Assembly (NCBI GenBank): GCA_001029295.1
Contig: LDXJ01000061.1
Location: 62,001-126,000, forward strand
DNA length: 64,000 bases
Reading direction: 5' to 3'
Origin: Peptococcaceae bacterium CEB3
GTDB taxonomy: Bacteria; Bacillota; Desulfitobacteriia; Desulfitobacteriales; Desulfitobacteriaceae
Within the stretch, counting starts at the first letter, position 1. Each line of letters begins with the position of its first letter. Position numbers and translations under genes: made by a program. Below the pieces are notes generated by a model that had not been told where the DNA came from, made no database searches, and saw nothing but the letters and a program-made list of their open reading frames with translations. Positions 25,976-34,407 of this stretch are shown here, one piece after another.

Positions 25976-26035
25976 ACAAACCATACTGTGACAGGCGAAC
26001 CACACCGCGAGAAGCAAACCACACCGCGAGAAGCA
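25976..26035. repeat. 19-bp tandem repeat upstream of the HAD gene
   Basis: AACCACACCGCGAGAAGCA occurs twice head to tail (25998-26035), with a degenerate copy before it. It lies in the 547-base gap 25870-26416, which also holds the terminator at 26184-26210 and an AT-rich stretch without a gene. Confidence 0.75.
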
Positions 26036-26183
26036 CTGATCACGGGGAGGTACTAATCACACATTTATATATCTCCCCGAATTATGTTTCTCCCTTTATT
26101 CTCTTTTTCCTTCTTTATCAACCGTATTTTCTTCGCTTTTTCGCATATTATTTACCCCAACCGCCAAAGGCCAAAGTGCTGAT

Positions 26184-26210
26184 AAAAAAAAAGACCCCTG
26201 GCGGGCCTTT
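26184..26210 (-). terminator. Terminator of the lut operon
   Basis: On the minus strand AAAGGCCC-gccag-GGGTCTTT hairpin followed by nine T residues, a strong intrinsic terminator. It lies about 205 bases past the 101-residue reading frame; the intervening GC-rich segment has further inverted repeats such as GGTGGTA/TACCGCC but matches no RNA family I know. Confidence 0.8.
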
Positions 26211-26416
26211 GTCCCCGAAGCCGTTGACGCGTGACAAATCATTGATCGGTGCCGCGGACTCCGGGTCTTTGCCACGGCGGTACGCTGCAGCCATACCACC
26301 GGGCTCATAATCCCAAGGCAGCCTTACTCCGGTAAACGGGCATTCCCGGAATTACAACCCCTTGAGTTGAGGAGCGGGGTGCGAACCGTTCCTGAGGTTA
26401 ATTGTACAGTTCCTGG

Positions 26417-26722
26417 TTAAAGTACTCTGCTCAACTCCGGGTCTGTTGCTCCTTCCGGGGAATTCCGAACAGGACGGGGCTCACCTCCCACCAGGGCCAG
26501 CGAAACATCCTTTCTCCTCTTCGCGCGATCTCGCTCGCTTTCGTGGCAACGCATTGCCAAATTCATGTCGTGAGATAAAAGTTTGTCCGCCGTGTATTTG
26601 GATAATTCTTCCTCAAGAGCCCGAATTCCTCGTTCGAAACTAAGGAAGTTTTCGGTTTTTTTGTCGACGACGTTTCCTCTGGTTCTGTTGTCGACAGCGA
26701 TTTCTTTGGTGCCTTCGTCCAT
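26417..26722 (-). CDS. Hypothetical protein, 101 aa
   Basis: Not recognised, and the weakest of the coding calls. Codon choice looks coding, but the ATG at 26722 lacks a ribosome binding site. Predicted soluble, helical and charged (GIRALEEELSKYTADKLL, then RDRAKRRKD). It lies 63 bases after the lutA-lutB fusion and before the operon terminator, so it would be co-transcribed with lactate genes. Confidence 0.4.
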   Translation of the reverse strand: MDEGTKEIAVDNRTRGNVVDKKTENFLSFERGIRALEEELSKYTADKLLSHDMNLAMRCHESERDRAKRRKDVSLALVGGEPRPVRNSPEGATDPELSRVL

Positions 26723-26785
26723 GGCGCTTGGTTAGCTGGTACGAGCAGGAACCGGCTTCCCGCTGACCGTGCTTGAACCGAGGAA

Positions 26786-28933
26786 TTAATCCCCGCGCTT
26801 TTCGAGCAGGATCTCGGCCGTGTGTTTGACCTTAATCGGCGAGTTGACTTGATCGAGGCCACCCGAAATCTGCATTAGGCAGCCCGGGCAATCGACCGCC
26901 ACCACGTCCGCCCCCGTCGCCTCGATGTTTTTGATTTTCTTCTCCAGGATCGGGGCTGAAATCTGGGGGAATTTAATGGAGTAGGAACCGGCAAAACCGC
27001 AACAATGATCCGATTCGTTCATCTCCACCAGTTCAATACCCGCCGTACGGCTCAGATGGGCGCGGGGTTCCAGGTAAACCCCCATTTTGCGTTTCAGATG
27101 GCAGGAATCATGATACGTCACTTTGAGGGGCCGGCCGTCGCCACCCTCCGGCAATCCTCCCAAATTGGCCAGGAGTTTGGAAAAATCCAGGGCTTTCCGG
27201 CTGAGAACAGCGGCTCTTTCCTCCCAAGCCGGGTCGCCGGCAAGCAGGGCCGGATAACTGTCCTTTAAAGCATGCGTACAGGTCGGGCAGGCCGAAACCA
27301 CATAATCCACGCTCTCGGCTTTGAGTGCTTCGATATTGAGCATGGCGGATTTCTTAGCATTGGGCTTATCTCCCATATAAACCGCCGGCGCGCCGCAGCA
27401 GGATTGCCCCTCGGCAAAGACCACCTTATAGCCCTTGTCATTCAAAACGGCGATAACCCCTTCTCCTATTTTAGGGTAGACGAAGTCCACCAGACAGCCG
27501 GCGTAAAAAGCCACCGTGCCTTTCACGTCTTTGACGTTCTGGGGAATGTCCTTGAAAATGTCCCGGAAAGGAACCGGCGCAATGGCGGGAAGACTGCGTT
27601 TTTCCGTCAAGCCCGAGAGAAACATCGGCAAGTGCCGGATAACCGGCTGTCCTTTGGTCAGCGGTTTTTGGGCGAGCGAGGCCACTCGCAGAAGAGAGTG
27701 AAAGAGACGGCGGTTGGCTACGATATCCAGCGCAAATTTCTGGGTGAAAGGCAGACCCTTTTTCTCCGCAAAACGGGTACGAAGTTCAAGGATCATCTCG
27801 GGAATATCCAGCCGTCCCGGGCAGATCTCCGCACACTTGCCACATTGCAGACATAGATTTTGCGGGTTTTCGGCAAACTTCTCCTCATTGAGAAAAGCGG
27901 TCAAGATGGTGCCTATCCCTCCGGTATAAATATGCCCGTAAACATGCCCCCCAACCAGTTGATACGCGGGACAGACGTTGAGACAGGAAGCGCAGCGAAT
28001 GCATTGGAAAGTTTTCTTGAATTTGTCGTCGGCATACATTTTGCGGCGCCCGTTGTCCATCAGGACAATGTGGAGTTCTTTGTCTTGGATGGTCCCGTCG
28101 GGCATGTACACCGGCGTCGGTCCGGTCACCATCGTGACATAACTGGTGATCGCCTGGGCGGTCGCGTTGCGGGGCAAGGTCTGCAGGATACAGCCGGCAT
28201 CCTCAAACTTCGGCACCATTTTTTCCACTCCGACCAGGAAGACGTGAATTCGCGGCAGGGTGGCGGTCAGACGGGCGTTTCCCTCATTCGTCACGACCAT
28301 GAGCGTCCCGGTTTCGGCAATGGCCATGTTGGCCCCTGAAATGCCCATATCCGCTTCCAGGAATTTCGAGCGCAATTCGGAACGCGCGGTCTTGACCAAA
28401 GCGGCGATATCCGGATCATTGATCCGGCCCAAATGGTCTGTAAAAACATCGGCTACCTGTTCCTTTGTCATGTGCAAAGCCGGCATCACCATGTGGGACG
28501 GGGTCTGGTGGCAGAGCTGGAGAATCCATTCCCCCAGGTCGGTCTCCTGGACGTCCATCCCTTTCGCCGCCAGGGCGTCATTGAGGTGGATTTCCTCGCT
28601 GGCCATGGATTTAGACTTGACAATGCTTTTAACCTTGTGCTTCAACGCCAGCTCGGAGATATAGCGATTCGCGTCCTCTCCGGTCTCCGCCCGGAATACC
28701 TTGGCCCCGCGGGCCGTCGCGGCTCGTTCAAATTGATCCAGCATCTCATCCAAGTGACTGGCCGCGTAGGATTTTACTTCTGCCACTTGATCCCGCAAAG
28801 TCTGGAAATCATATCCTTCGTAAACTTGTTCCCTGGCTTTTTCGTAAAACTCGCCGAAGCGGCCAAGCGCCCCCCTTAAGGTGGAATTATCCAGGGCCTG
28901 TTCAATTTTCCCTTTAAACTCCTTATCCGCCAT
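26786..28933 (-). CDS. Fused LutB-LutA-type lactate oxidation iron-sulfur protein (LdhH-like)
   Basis: 715 residues. Residues about 40-290 are a LUD domain (IAETGTLMVVTNEGNARL). About 300-370 carry two 4Fe-4S ferredoxin motifs CIRCASCLNVCP and CLQCGKCAEICP. The remainder has two cysteine-rich CCG domains (FYAGCLVDFVYP...SCCGAPA and YHDSCHLKRKMG...HCCGFAGSY) as in LutA/GlpC/HdrB. Together with LutC downstream of the promoter it would oxidise L-lactate to pyruvate and pass electrons to a membrane or soluble carrier. In B. subtilis these are separate LutA and LutB; the fusion resembles LdhH of sulfate reducers. ATG 28933, 2 bases after lutC. Confidence 0.92.
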   Translation of the reverse strand: MADKEFKGKIEQALDNSTLRGALGRFGEFYEKAREQVYEGYDFQTLRDQVAEVKSYAASHLDEMLDQFERAATARGAKVFRAETGEDANRYISELALKHKVKSIVKSKSMASEEIHLNDALAAKGMDVQETDLGEWILQLCHQTPSHMVMPALHMTKEQVADVFTDHLGRINDPDIAALVKTARSELRSKFLEADMGISGANMAIAETGTLMVVTNEGNARLTATLPRIHVFLVGVEKMVPKFEDAGCILQTLPRNATAQAITSYVTMVTGPTPVYMPDGTIQDKELHIVLMDNGRRKMYADDKFKKTFQCIRCASCLNVCPAYQLVGGHVYGHIYTGGIGTILTAFLNEEKFAENPQNLCLQCGKCAEICPGRLDIPEMILELRTRFAEKKGLPFTQKFALDIVANRRLFHSLLRVASLAQKPLTKGQPVIRHLPMFLSGLTEKRSLPAIAPVPFRDIFKDIPQNVKDVKGTVAFYAGCLVDFVYPKIGEGVIAVLNDKGYKVVFAEGQSCCGAPAVYMGDKPNAKKSAMLNIEALKAESVDYVVSACPTCTHALKDSYPALLAGDPAWEERAAVLSRKALDFSKLLANLGGLPEGGDGRPLKVTYHDSCHLKRKMGVYLEPRAHLSRTAGIELVEMNESDHCCGFAGSYSIKFPQISAPILEKKIKNIEATGADVVAVDCPGCLMQISGGLDQVNSPIKVKHTAEILLEKRGD

Positions 28934-28935
28934 CT

Positions 28936-29514
28936 TTATTCGCCCTCCCGAACATCTTCATCCACAAACACGGCCAAGAACCGGCCGGGTCCATGCACAC
29001 CAATCGTCAGAACCCGTTCGATATCCGCCGTGCGGCTGGGTCCGGTAATGAACCCGACAAACCCGGGAATCTGGGGCAGGCTGTGGATGAGCTTCAGGGC
29101 TTCCGCCAAAGTCGGAACGAGTTCAGACGTCTGAACCAAAGCGACATGCAGGGGAGGGAGCATAGCAAGCAAACGTTGGTCGACATCCGTTCCGATTTGA
29201 ACCAAGGTTCCCAGCTCCGCGATCCCCCATTTCAACTGAGTGATCCCGGCCCCCACGGACGGAGCGGCCTGCCGCAGGTTGTCTGTCGTCATCTCTATAC
29301 CCGCCTCCCGCAGCCGCTCAAGGAGCCTCCCTGCCCTCGTTAAGGGGCTTTCAACCAAGCCGGCCGTCCGGATCTTATTTTCTTGGAAGAAAGGAATAAG
29401 AAACGCGGCGATGTCCGCCGCCTTGCGAACCCGAACACACTCTCCCGCCATGGCGGTCAATTTCTTCTGAAACCCTTCATATAGACTCTCCGGCCGCTCC
29501 TCCTGATTTGGCAC
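28936..29514 (-). CDS. lutC: LutC/LUD domain protein of lactate utilisation
   Basis: 192 residues from GTG 29514 (AAGGAG upstream). LUD fold: GITQLKWGIAELGTLVQIGTD, LHVALVQTSELVPTLAEAL, GFITGPSRTADIERVLTIGVHGPG, the last being the classic LutC motif. Required with LutA/LutB for lactate oxidation; biochemical role of LutC is not fully known. First gene of the operon, downstream of the palindrome at 29631-29641. Confidence 0.92.
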   Translation of the reverse strand: MPNQEERPESLYEGFQKKLTAMAGECVRVRKAADIAAFLIPFFQENKIRTAGLVESPLTRAGRLLERLREAGIEMTTDNLRQAAPSVGAGITQLKWGIAELGTLVQIGTDVDQRLLAMLPPLHVALVQTSELVPTLAEALKLIHSLPQIPGFVGFITGPSRTADIERVLTIGVHGPGRFLAVFVDEDVREGE

Positions 29515-29630
29515 GTGAACCCACTCCTTACACGTTAATCTCAGCACAGGCCAGCCACCTGGACCTTATCAATCCCAGCCTCAGCCCCAGCCTTAATCTC
29601 AACCTTAGCCTCAACCGCGTCTTTAGTTAA

Positions 29631-29654
29631 TGGTCTGGCCGCCTTACCATTATA
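29631..29654 (-). promoter_or_regulatory. lut promoter -10 and LldR/FadR-type operator
   Basis: Minus-strand TATAAT (29654-29649) without a clear -35. Just downstream lies the palindrome TGGTCTGGCC (29631-29640, plus strand). A 12-base match GGCCAGACCATT is also present upstream of the lactate permease gene (38839-38849), one mismatch from the TNGTNNNACNA site of lactate-responsive GntR regulators. The 416-base gap 29515-29930 holds this, a CAGCCTCAGCCC/CAACCTTAGCCTCAACC low-complexity tract and the promoter at 29803. Confidence 0.55.
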
Positions 29655-29802
29655 CTACAGAAATAGCCAAATCGTCTGTCTTTTTGTCTTCGGGAAACAA
29701 ATTTTCTGGCTTCGCAGGTTGCCGTTCATCGTTCCTACCCCAGCGTACCCCAGCGTCGAAGCCAAGTATACAGTATAACCGCCCTCGGCCTGTTGCAATG
29801 TA

Positions 29803-29880
29803 TTGCGCCAATCTCGGTACCTGTTATATAATGCTAGTGAGAAAAGGGGCTTTGCCTCCGTAGGCAACCGGTAGGACCGG
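29803..29880 (+). promoter_or_regulatory. Promoter and two-hairpin leader of a small gene
   Basis: TTGCGC (29803-29808), 18-base spacer, TATAAT (29827-29832). In the leader, TTGCCT-ccgt-AGGCAA (29852-29867) and CCGGT-agg-ACCGG (29868-29880) are two adjacent perfect hairpins. Confidence 0.6.
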
Positions 29881-29930
29881 CTAAGTCATCGAATCTCTAA
29901 ACAGCGATTTCTAAAGAGGAGGTTGGTAGG

Positions 29931-30071
29931 ATGGAAACGAGGAAATTGGAGACTCCCGCTACCCTTGAACACATCGATCTGCAAATTGAGGAAAGTAAGA
30001 CACTGCCCAGCACGGAAGAGATGCTCTCCGTTTTACAGGCGGACCCATCCCGTTGTTTGTCTTGGCTGTGA
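29931..30071 (+). CDS. Small protein, 46 aa, own transcription unit
   Basis: ATG 29931 follows GGAGG by 8 bases; starts METRKLETPATLEHIDLQ and ends in RCLSWL. Acidic, helical, no membrane segment; family not recognised. Support for a real gene is the complete unit: sigma-A promoter, hairpin leader, strong ribosome binding site and a T9 terminator 36 bases past the stop. Another frame overlapping its end (CLGCEEQTIHEYPD) looks protein-like, so a frameshift in this gene cannot be excluded. Confidence 0.55.
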   Translation: METRKLETPATLEHIDLQIEESKTLPSTEEMLSVLQADPSRCLSWL

Positions 30072-30106
30072 AGAACAGACCATTCATGAATACCCGGACA
30101 TAGGAG

Positions 30107-30131
30107 GCGTGCGTCGGCACGCTTTTTTTTT
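30107..30131 (+). terminator. Strong terminator after the 46-aa gene
   Basis: GCGTGC-gtcg-GCACGC stem followed by nine T residues. Confidence 0.85.
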
Positions 30132-30160
30132 ACGGAAATTTCGCGGAAGCAAAACTGCCG

Positions 30161-30189
30161 TTGCCTTTCCCCCCTCCTCACGCTATAGT
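30161..30189 (+). promoter_or_regulatory. Promoter of the two-component operon
   Basis: TTGCCT (30161-30166), 17-base spacer, TATAGT (30184-30189), 63 bases before the response regulator ATG. Confidence 0.6.
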
Positions 30190-30251
30190 TGTATATAGCG
30201 ACAGGGGTTCGCCCGCTGCCGCCAGCTTACATCATCGTTAGGAGGATCCGC

Positions 30252-30932
30252 ATGCCCGGTTTTCCGTTCAGAATCCTTGTTGTCGATGACGAACCTTCCA
30301 TCCGTGAGATGCTGAGCTTTGGCCTTCGCCAAGAGGGGTATACTGTCAAAACAGCGGAACATGGGGAAAACGCCTTGGAGTTAATCCCCCGCTTCGACCC
30401 CCACGTCGTCATTTTGGACTTGATGATGCCTGTCATGGACGGGTATGACCTCTGTCAGGCCTTGCCGCAGGTCTCGCAAGCCTCCATGATCATGCTGACC
30501 GCCAAGAATACTCCGGCCGATATTGTACGGGGACTGAAAGAAGGAGCCAACGACTATTTAGTTAAACCTTTCCATTTCGAAGAGCTTCTGGCCCGCATAG
30601 AAGTCCAGCTGCGGACCCGCTTTCCGGATCTGACCGGCAAGCGTCAGATCGGTTCTTTCACCCTGGACGAGGCTTTTCACCTCATATCGTACCGCAACAA
30701 AGCGTTGTCACTTTCGCCAACGGAATACAAACTCCTGTCTCATTTCCTTTGGAATCCCGACCGGGTCTTCAGCAAAACCGCCATCCTCGACCATGTCTGG
30801 GGTTACGATTTTGCCGGAGAGGAGAATATCGTCGAAGTCTACATCCGCTACCTCCGTGACAAGCTCGGCGATAAGGAGCACAAACTGATTCAAACCGTGC
30901 GGGGAGTCGGTTATCGTTTTAACCCGGATTAA
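30252..30932 (+). CDS. OmpR/PhoB-family response regulator
   Basis: 226 residues, ATG 30252 after GGAGG. Receiver domain with acidic pair D12/D13, phosphoacceptor D56 (VVILDLMMP) and the conserved lysine in YLVKPF. C-terminal winged helix with LSPTEYKLLSHFLWNPDRVFSK and the terminal VRGVGYRF. It pairs with the kinase gene 39 bases downstream. Targets are not evident; the exporter gene downstream could be one. Confidence 0.95.
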   Translation: MPGFPFRILVVDDEPSIREMLSFGLRQEGYTVKTAEHGENALELIPRFDPHVVILDLMMPVMDGYDLCQALPQVSQASMIMLTAKNTPADIVRGLKEGANDYLVKPFHFEELLARIEVQLRTRFPDLTGKRQIGSFTLDEAFHLISYRNKALSLSPTEYKLLSHFLWNPDRVFSKTAILDHVWGYDFAGEENIVEVYIRYLRDKLGDKEHKLIQTVRGVGYRFNPD

Positions 30933-30971
30933 TTTTCGCCCAAAAATCTTGAGGACAAGGAGCTGCCGAGT

Positions 30972-32522
30972 GTGGCCGAAGCAGACGCAGATCGGGGTGC
31001 GATAGAGCCCGTACCCGCTCAGACCCATCCCTCCCCGGAAAAAAGCCGCTTTGCCGAATGGAGAAATTCCCTTTCGGCCCAGTTACTGATTCGCTTTTGG
31101 CTGAGCCTGATTGCCTTTTTTGTCATCGTCGCCCTGATTCAGTACAAAGGGCTGCAAAGTTTTCTTTTGCAACAAGAGCAAATCAACGTCAAGACGGAAA
31201 TCAACATCTTTGCCGACCGTACCTTGGACGACTGGATCGCTAAGGCCACCCACCCCGCGTCCCTGCCGGACCTACGCCCGGGTAACATCCTGATCCTGTT
31301 TTCCCCCGACGGCCAAGTGCGCGGGGTTACTACACAGCGCGCGCGCCAGAAAACCCCCGAAGTGCAAAGACTCTTGGCGTCAAGGTTGTTTCCGCGTGGG
31401 AGCAAAAGCCACGCGCCTTTCATCTGGACCGTGGCCAAGAACAAACGCTTTCTCGTCCTCTTCCGGCCGGTTCGGGCCGTTCCGGCTAAAGGCTCCGCCT
31501 TCTCCGCCCGCCCCCTGACCGGCTATGCCGCCGTGCTGGCTCCCCTCACCCAGATGGATGTCCTGCTTCAGCATGAGCTGAGACTTTATGGCATCAGTGC
31601 CTTGATCATCATGGTTCTGGGCGGCTTGGCCGCTTTTTACGTGGTCCGCAAACCGTTGAAACCCCTGCGCAGTATCTCCGATGTCTCCGCCAAAATCGCC
31701 GGCGGCGAATATAGTCTGCGCCTGCCGTTTTCGGGGGGGAGTTCCGAAATAGAACATTTGCGCCTGGCCTTGAACCACATGTTGGGAATCCTGGCAGACA
31801 CTTTGCATACAGAACAAAGCGCCCGCGAAGAAATGGCTCGTTTCATCGCGGACGCTTCGCACGAATTGCGCACTCCCCTCACTTCCATTCGGGGCTTTTT
31901 GGAGATTCTTCTGCGCAACCGGGAGACAAATCCGGAGTCTCTCCTGTCCGCTCACCGCTCCATGCTGACAGAGACAGAACGGCTGATCCGGCTCACGGAA
32001 GATCTTCTGACCTTAGACCGCCTTGCCCTCATGTCCGCCTCCAAGGAGAAGGAAGTCGTCTCCACCGCCGTCACGGAGGTTCTGAATGATCTGACTCCGC
32101 TCCTGGAATCCCTGGTTCTTCCGCGCCTCTTGACGGTCCGGGCAGAGCCCTTGACCCTTCCTCTTACGGCCAATGAGTTGAAGCAGGTTCTTTTTAACCT
32201 GGTCCAAAACGCTAGCCAACATACCCCGCCCAATGCCCGGATTGAGGTCATTCTCACCCGTGCAGCCGGGGAAATTGTCCTCTCCGTCTCGGACAACGGC
32301 GAAGGGATTGCTTCCGATGACCTGCCGCACGTCTTTGAGCGTTTTTACCGAGGCAGCCGCTCGCGCCAGCGCAGCAAAGGACAGGGCGCCGGCTTGGGTT
32401 TGGCCATTGTCCGGGAAATCGCCCGGGTCCGCGGCGGACGCGTCGGAGTCACCAGCGAACGCGGACAGGGAAGCGTTTTCAGCCTGTACCTTCCCGTACG
32501 TACTGAACCTCCCCACGGCTGA
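30972..32522 (+). CDS. Sensor histidine kinase
   Basis: 516 residues from GTG 30972 (AAGGAG upstream). Membrane segments at about 38-57 and 204-226 flank an extracytoplasmic sensor of about 145 residues, followed by HAMP, HisKA with H297 in FIADASHELRTPL, and HATPase boxes LFNLVQNASQH, DNGEGI and GQGAGLGLAIV. Phosphorylates the regulator encoded just upstream. The signal is unknown. Confidence 0.95.
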   Translation: MAEADADRGAIEPVPAQTHPSPEKSRFAEWRNSLSAQLLIRFWLSLIAFFVIVALIQYKGLQSFLLQQEQINVKTEINIFADRTLDDWIAKATHPASLPDLRPGNILILFSPDGQVRGVTTQRARQKTPEVQRLLASRLFPRGSKSHAPFIWTVAKNKRFLVLFRPVRAVPAKGSAFSARPLTGYAAVLAPLTQMDVLLQHELRLYGISALIIMVLGGLAAFYVVRKPLKPLRSISDVSAKIAGGEYSLRLPFSGGSSEIEHLRLALNHMLGILADTLHTEQSAREEMARFIADASHELRTPLTSIRGFLEILLRNRETNPESLLSAHRSMLTETERLIRLTEDLLTLDRLALMSASKEKEVVSTAVTEVLNDLTPLLESLVLPRLLTVRAEPLTLPLTANELKQVLFNLVQNASQHTPPNARIEVILTRAAGEIVLSVSDNGEGIASDDLPHVFERFYRGSRSRQRSKGQGAGLGLAIVREIARVRGGRVGVTSERGQGSVFSLYLPVRTEPPHG

Positions 32523-32638
32523 GGCGGAGTGAAGCCGGGGACCTGCGGCTGAGCTTTGTGGTCTGCCCCAGTGCGGCCGGCAGCAGGAACAGCCACTCAC
32601 TGGTCAGTTCTTACCTTTCCGCCCCGTCATCAGCCTGT

Positions 32639-32756
32639 GTCCTTTCGACGCCGAAAGGACTGCAAGACCACGCTCGCCTGTTTGTTTCTGCTCCCCCTGG
32701 GTATGCACCGGATTGTGGGTACTGTGATGTGGGTACTGCCGGAAACGTTCCGGCAG
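32639..32756. other. Two strong hairpins between the kinase and LysE genes
   Basis: GTCCTTTCG pairs with CGAAAGGAC (32639-32660) and CTGCCGGAA with TTCCGGCAG (32736-32756). Between them TGTGGGTACTG occurs twice. No T run follows, so these may be leader structures of the exporter gene rather than terminators. Confidence 0.5.
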
Positions 32757-32792
32757 AAAATAGGCAAATTTCAGAGCAGGAAGGTGATTCTC

Positions 32793-33440
32793 GTGACCTA
32801 TGGGGCCATTTTTTTGGCCAGCCTGATGATGGGCTTTTCAGGCGCGATCATGCCGGGACCCCTTCTCACCGTGACCGTCGACGCCAGTCTGAAAGAAGGG
32901 CCACTGGCCGGCCCCAAACTAATTCTGGGTCACGCTCTTTTGGAGTTTTCCCTGGTCGTGCTCATTTTTTTCGGCTTGGGTGTTTTTCTCACCTGGAACA
33001 GCGTTAAAGGCGCGATAGGAGTGATCGGAGGCCTGTTTTTGCTCTGGATGAGTTACGGTATGCTCAGAGAGTCCACTCACAAGGACCTCGCCCTTGACAG
33101 CCCTACGAACGACCGTCAACCCAAACGCCTCAATCTGATTCTGGCCGGAGCTACGGTCAGCGCCTCCAATCCCTATTGGTCGATCTGGTGGGCAACCGTA
33201 GGAGCCGGTGCCCTCATGCTGGCCGCGGGCGAGGGAGTGGCCGGAGCAGCCAGCTTTTACGCCGGGCATATCGTTTCCGACTTTCTCTGGTATTCTCTGG
33301 TCTCCACGGCCGTGGCACGAGGCCGAAAAGTCTTCACTCCGCGCCGTTACCGAATGGTTCTGGTTGTCTGCGGGGTCTTTTTGTTAGGTCTGGCCCTCTA
33401 TTTTATCCACTCGGGCATCAACTTCCTGCGCCCGCACTGA
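32793..33440 (+). CDS. LysE/RhtB-family exporter
   Basis: 215 residues from GTG 32793, 8 bases after AGGAAGG. Six membrane segments; the family start GFSGAIMPGPLLTVTVDASLKEGPLAG and ATVSASNPYWSIWWATVGAG. Exports amino acids or similar small solutes. Its last 23 bases overlap the end of cobK, convergent. Confidence 0.85.
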   Translation: MTYGAIFLASLMMGFSGAIMPGPLLTVTVDASLKEGPLAGPKLILGHALLEFSLVVLIFFGLGVFLTWNSVKGAIGVIGGLFLLWMSYGMLRESTHKDLALDSPTNDRQPKRLNLILAGATVSASNPYWSIWWATVGAGALMLAAGEGVAGAASFYAGHIVSDFLWYSLVSTAVARGRKVFTPRRYRMVLVVCGVFLLGLALYFIHSGINFLRPH

Positions 33441-34227
33441 CGGAAATTCCCCCCAGCCTTGGCTGGAGCCAAGCCATAAGCTCCCGCTCCGAATAGACTG
33501 TCAAACCAGGCAGCGGCGCCTTGCGCTTCAACAAAACCACTTCCAGCTTCAAAGCCAAAGCGGCCGAGAGTTTGGTATCCGCCCCCCCGGCAGAGCCGCT
33601 ATCTCGCATCAGCAGGATATCCGTGCCGTAAGCCTTAAAAAGAGCCCGGTTAAGTTCTTTGGAGAAAGGACCTTGCATCGCCACGATGTCGCGTGCCGCC
33701 ACCCCTATGTTTTGGCATTTTTGAACAAGGCGCCCTTCCGGCAGCACCCGGACGACAAACCTGGCCCGCGGGGCAAAAGGGGCTTGCAGAAGTGTTTCCA
33801 GTTGATGGCTGCCCGTCGTTACAAATACACTAACCGACCGGTTCCCGGCTTCCCCTTTGAGCCGGATCAATTCCGTCAACTTGGCCATGGCTTCCTCCCA
33901 CCCGGTCACCGCGTGAATGAGCGGATTTTCCCGGAAGCTCGTCTCCGGCCTTTCCAAGCGCACATATGGGATGTCTTCCCGCTCACACCAGCGGCGCAGG
34001 GGCAAAAACTCAGTTTGACAAGACGGATGGCTGGCATCCACCACGGCCGTGCAGGCTTCGTCGGCGGACCGACCGAATAAATTCCCCTCCGCCAACCGTT
34101 CCCCGCTTTCACTTAAAACGCGATCCAACGGCTGCTCGTTTGCCATCCGGATAACCGCTGCCCCCTCGGCCTTGAGTTGACGGTTGATTTCACGGGCCGC
34201 CGCCGTTTCCCCCAAAAGTACTATCAT
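33418..34227 (-). CDS. cobK: Precorrin-6A/cobalt-precorrin-6A reductase CobK/CbiJ
   Basis: 269 residues. NAD(P)H loop IVLLGETAAAREI, VVDASHPSCQTEF, YVRLERPE, ARFVVRVLPE and the C-terminal MQGPFSKELN...LLMRDSGSAGGADTKLSAALALKLEVVLLKR, all in the family order. Reduces the macrocycle in cobalamin synthesis. It stands alone; no other cobalamin gene or B12 riboswitch is in the window, so the rest of the pathway must lie elsewhere. Confidence 0.9.
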   Translation of the reverse strand: MIVLLGETAAAREINRQLKAEGAAVIRMANEQPLDRVLSESGERLAEGNLFGRSADEACTAVVDASHPSCQTEFLPLRRWCEREDIPYVRLERPETSFRENPLIHAVTGWEEAMAKLTELIRLKGEAGNRSVSVFVTTGSHQLETLLQAPFAPRARFVVRVLPEGRLVQKCQNIGVAARDIVAMQGPFSKELNRALFKAYGTDILLMRDSGSAGGADTKLSAALALKLEVVLLKRKAPLPGLTVYSERELMAWLQPRLGGISVSAGAGS

Positions 34228-34407
34228 TATAATCCCCCAAAATCCGTATATTTCACTGGCACGCGCTGCCGTTCATGCCCGCGCCGCTCATGCCGTTTTA
34301 TGTTATCAACCTCTTCCTCATATTGTCAAGAATCTTTCCGGATAGTTCTTCACCCAGCTCACAAACTAAAGGCGTACCATTCTGGCACGATAAAGGAGCT
34401 GCGGAAA

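Noticed and set aside
26187-26740. tmRNA, 6S RNA, SRP RNA or RNase P RNA
   Set aside because: No tag frame, no conserved core sequences and no closing helix of these RNAs were found.
29849-29930. c-di-GMP or guanidine-II riboswitch in the leader of the 46-aa gene
   Set aside because: The two hairpins lack the conserved loops (no ACGR loops, no GCAAAGCC block).
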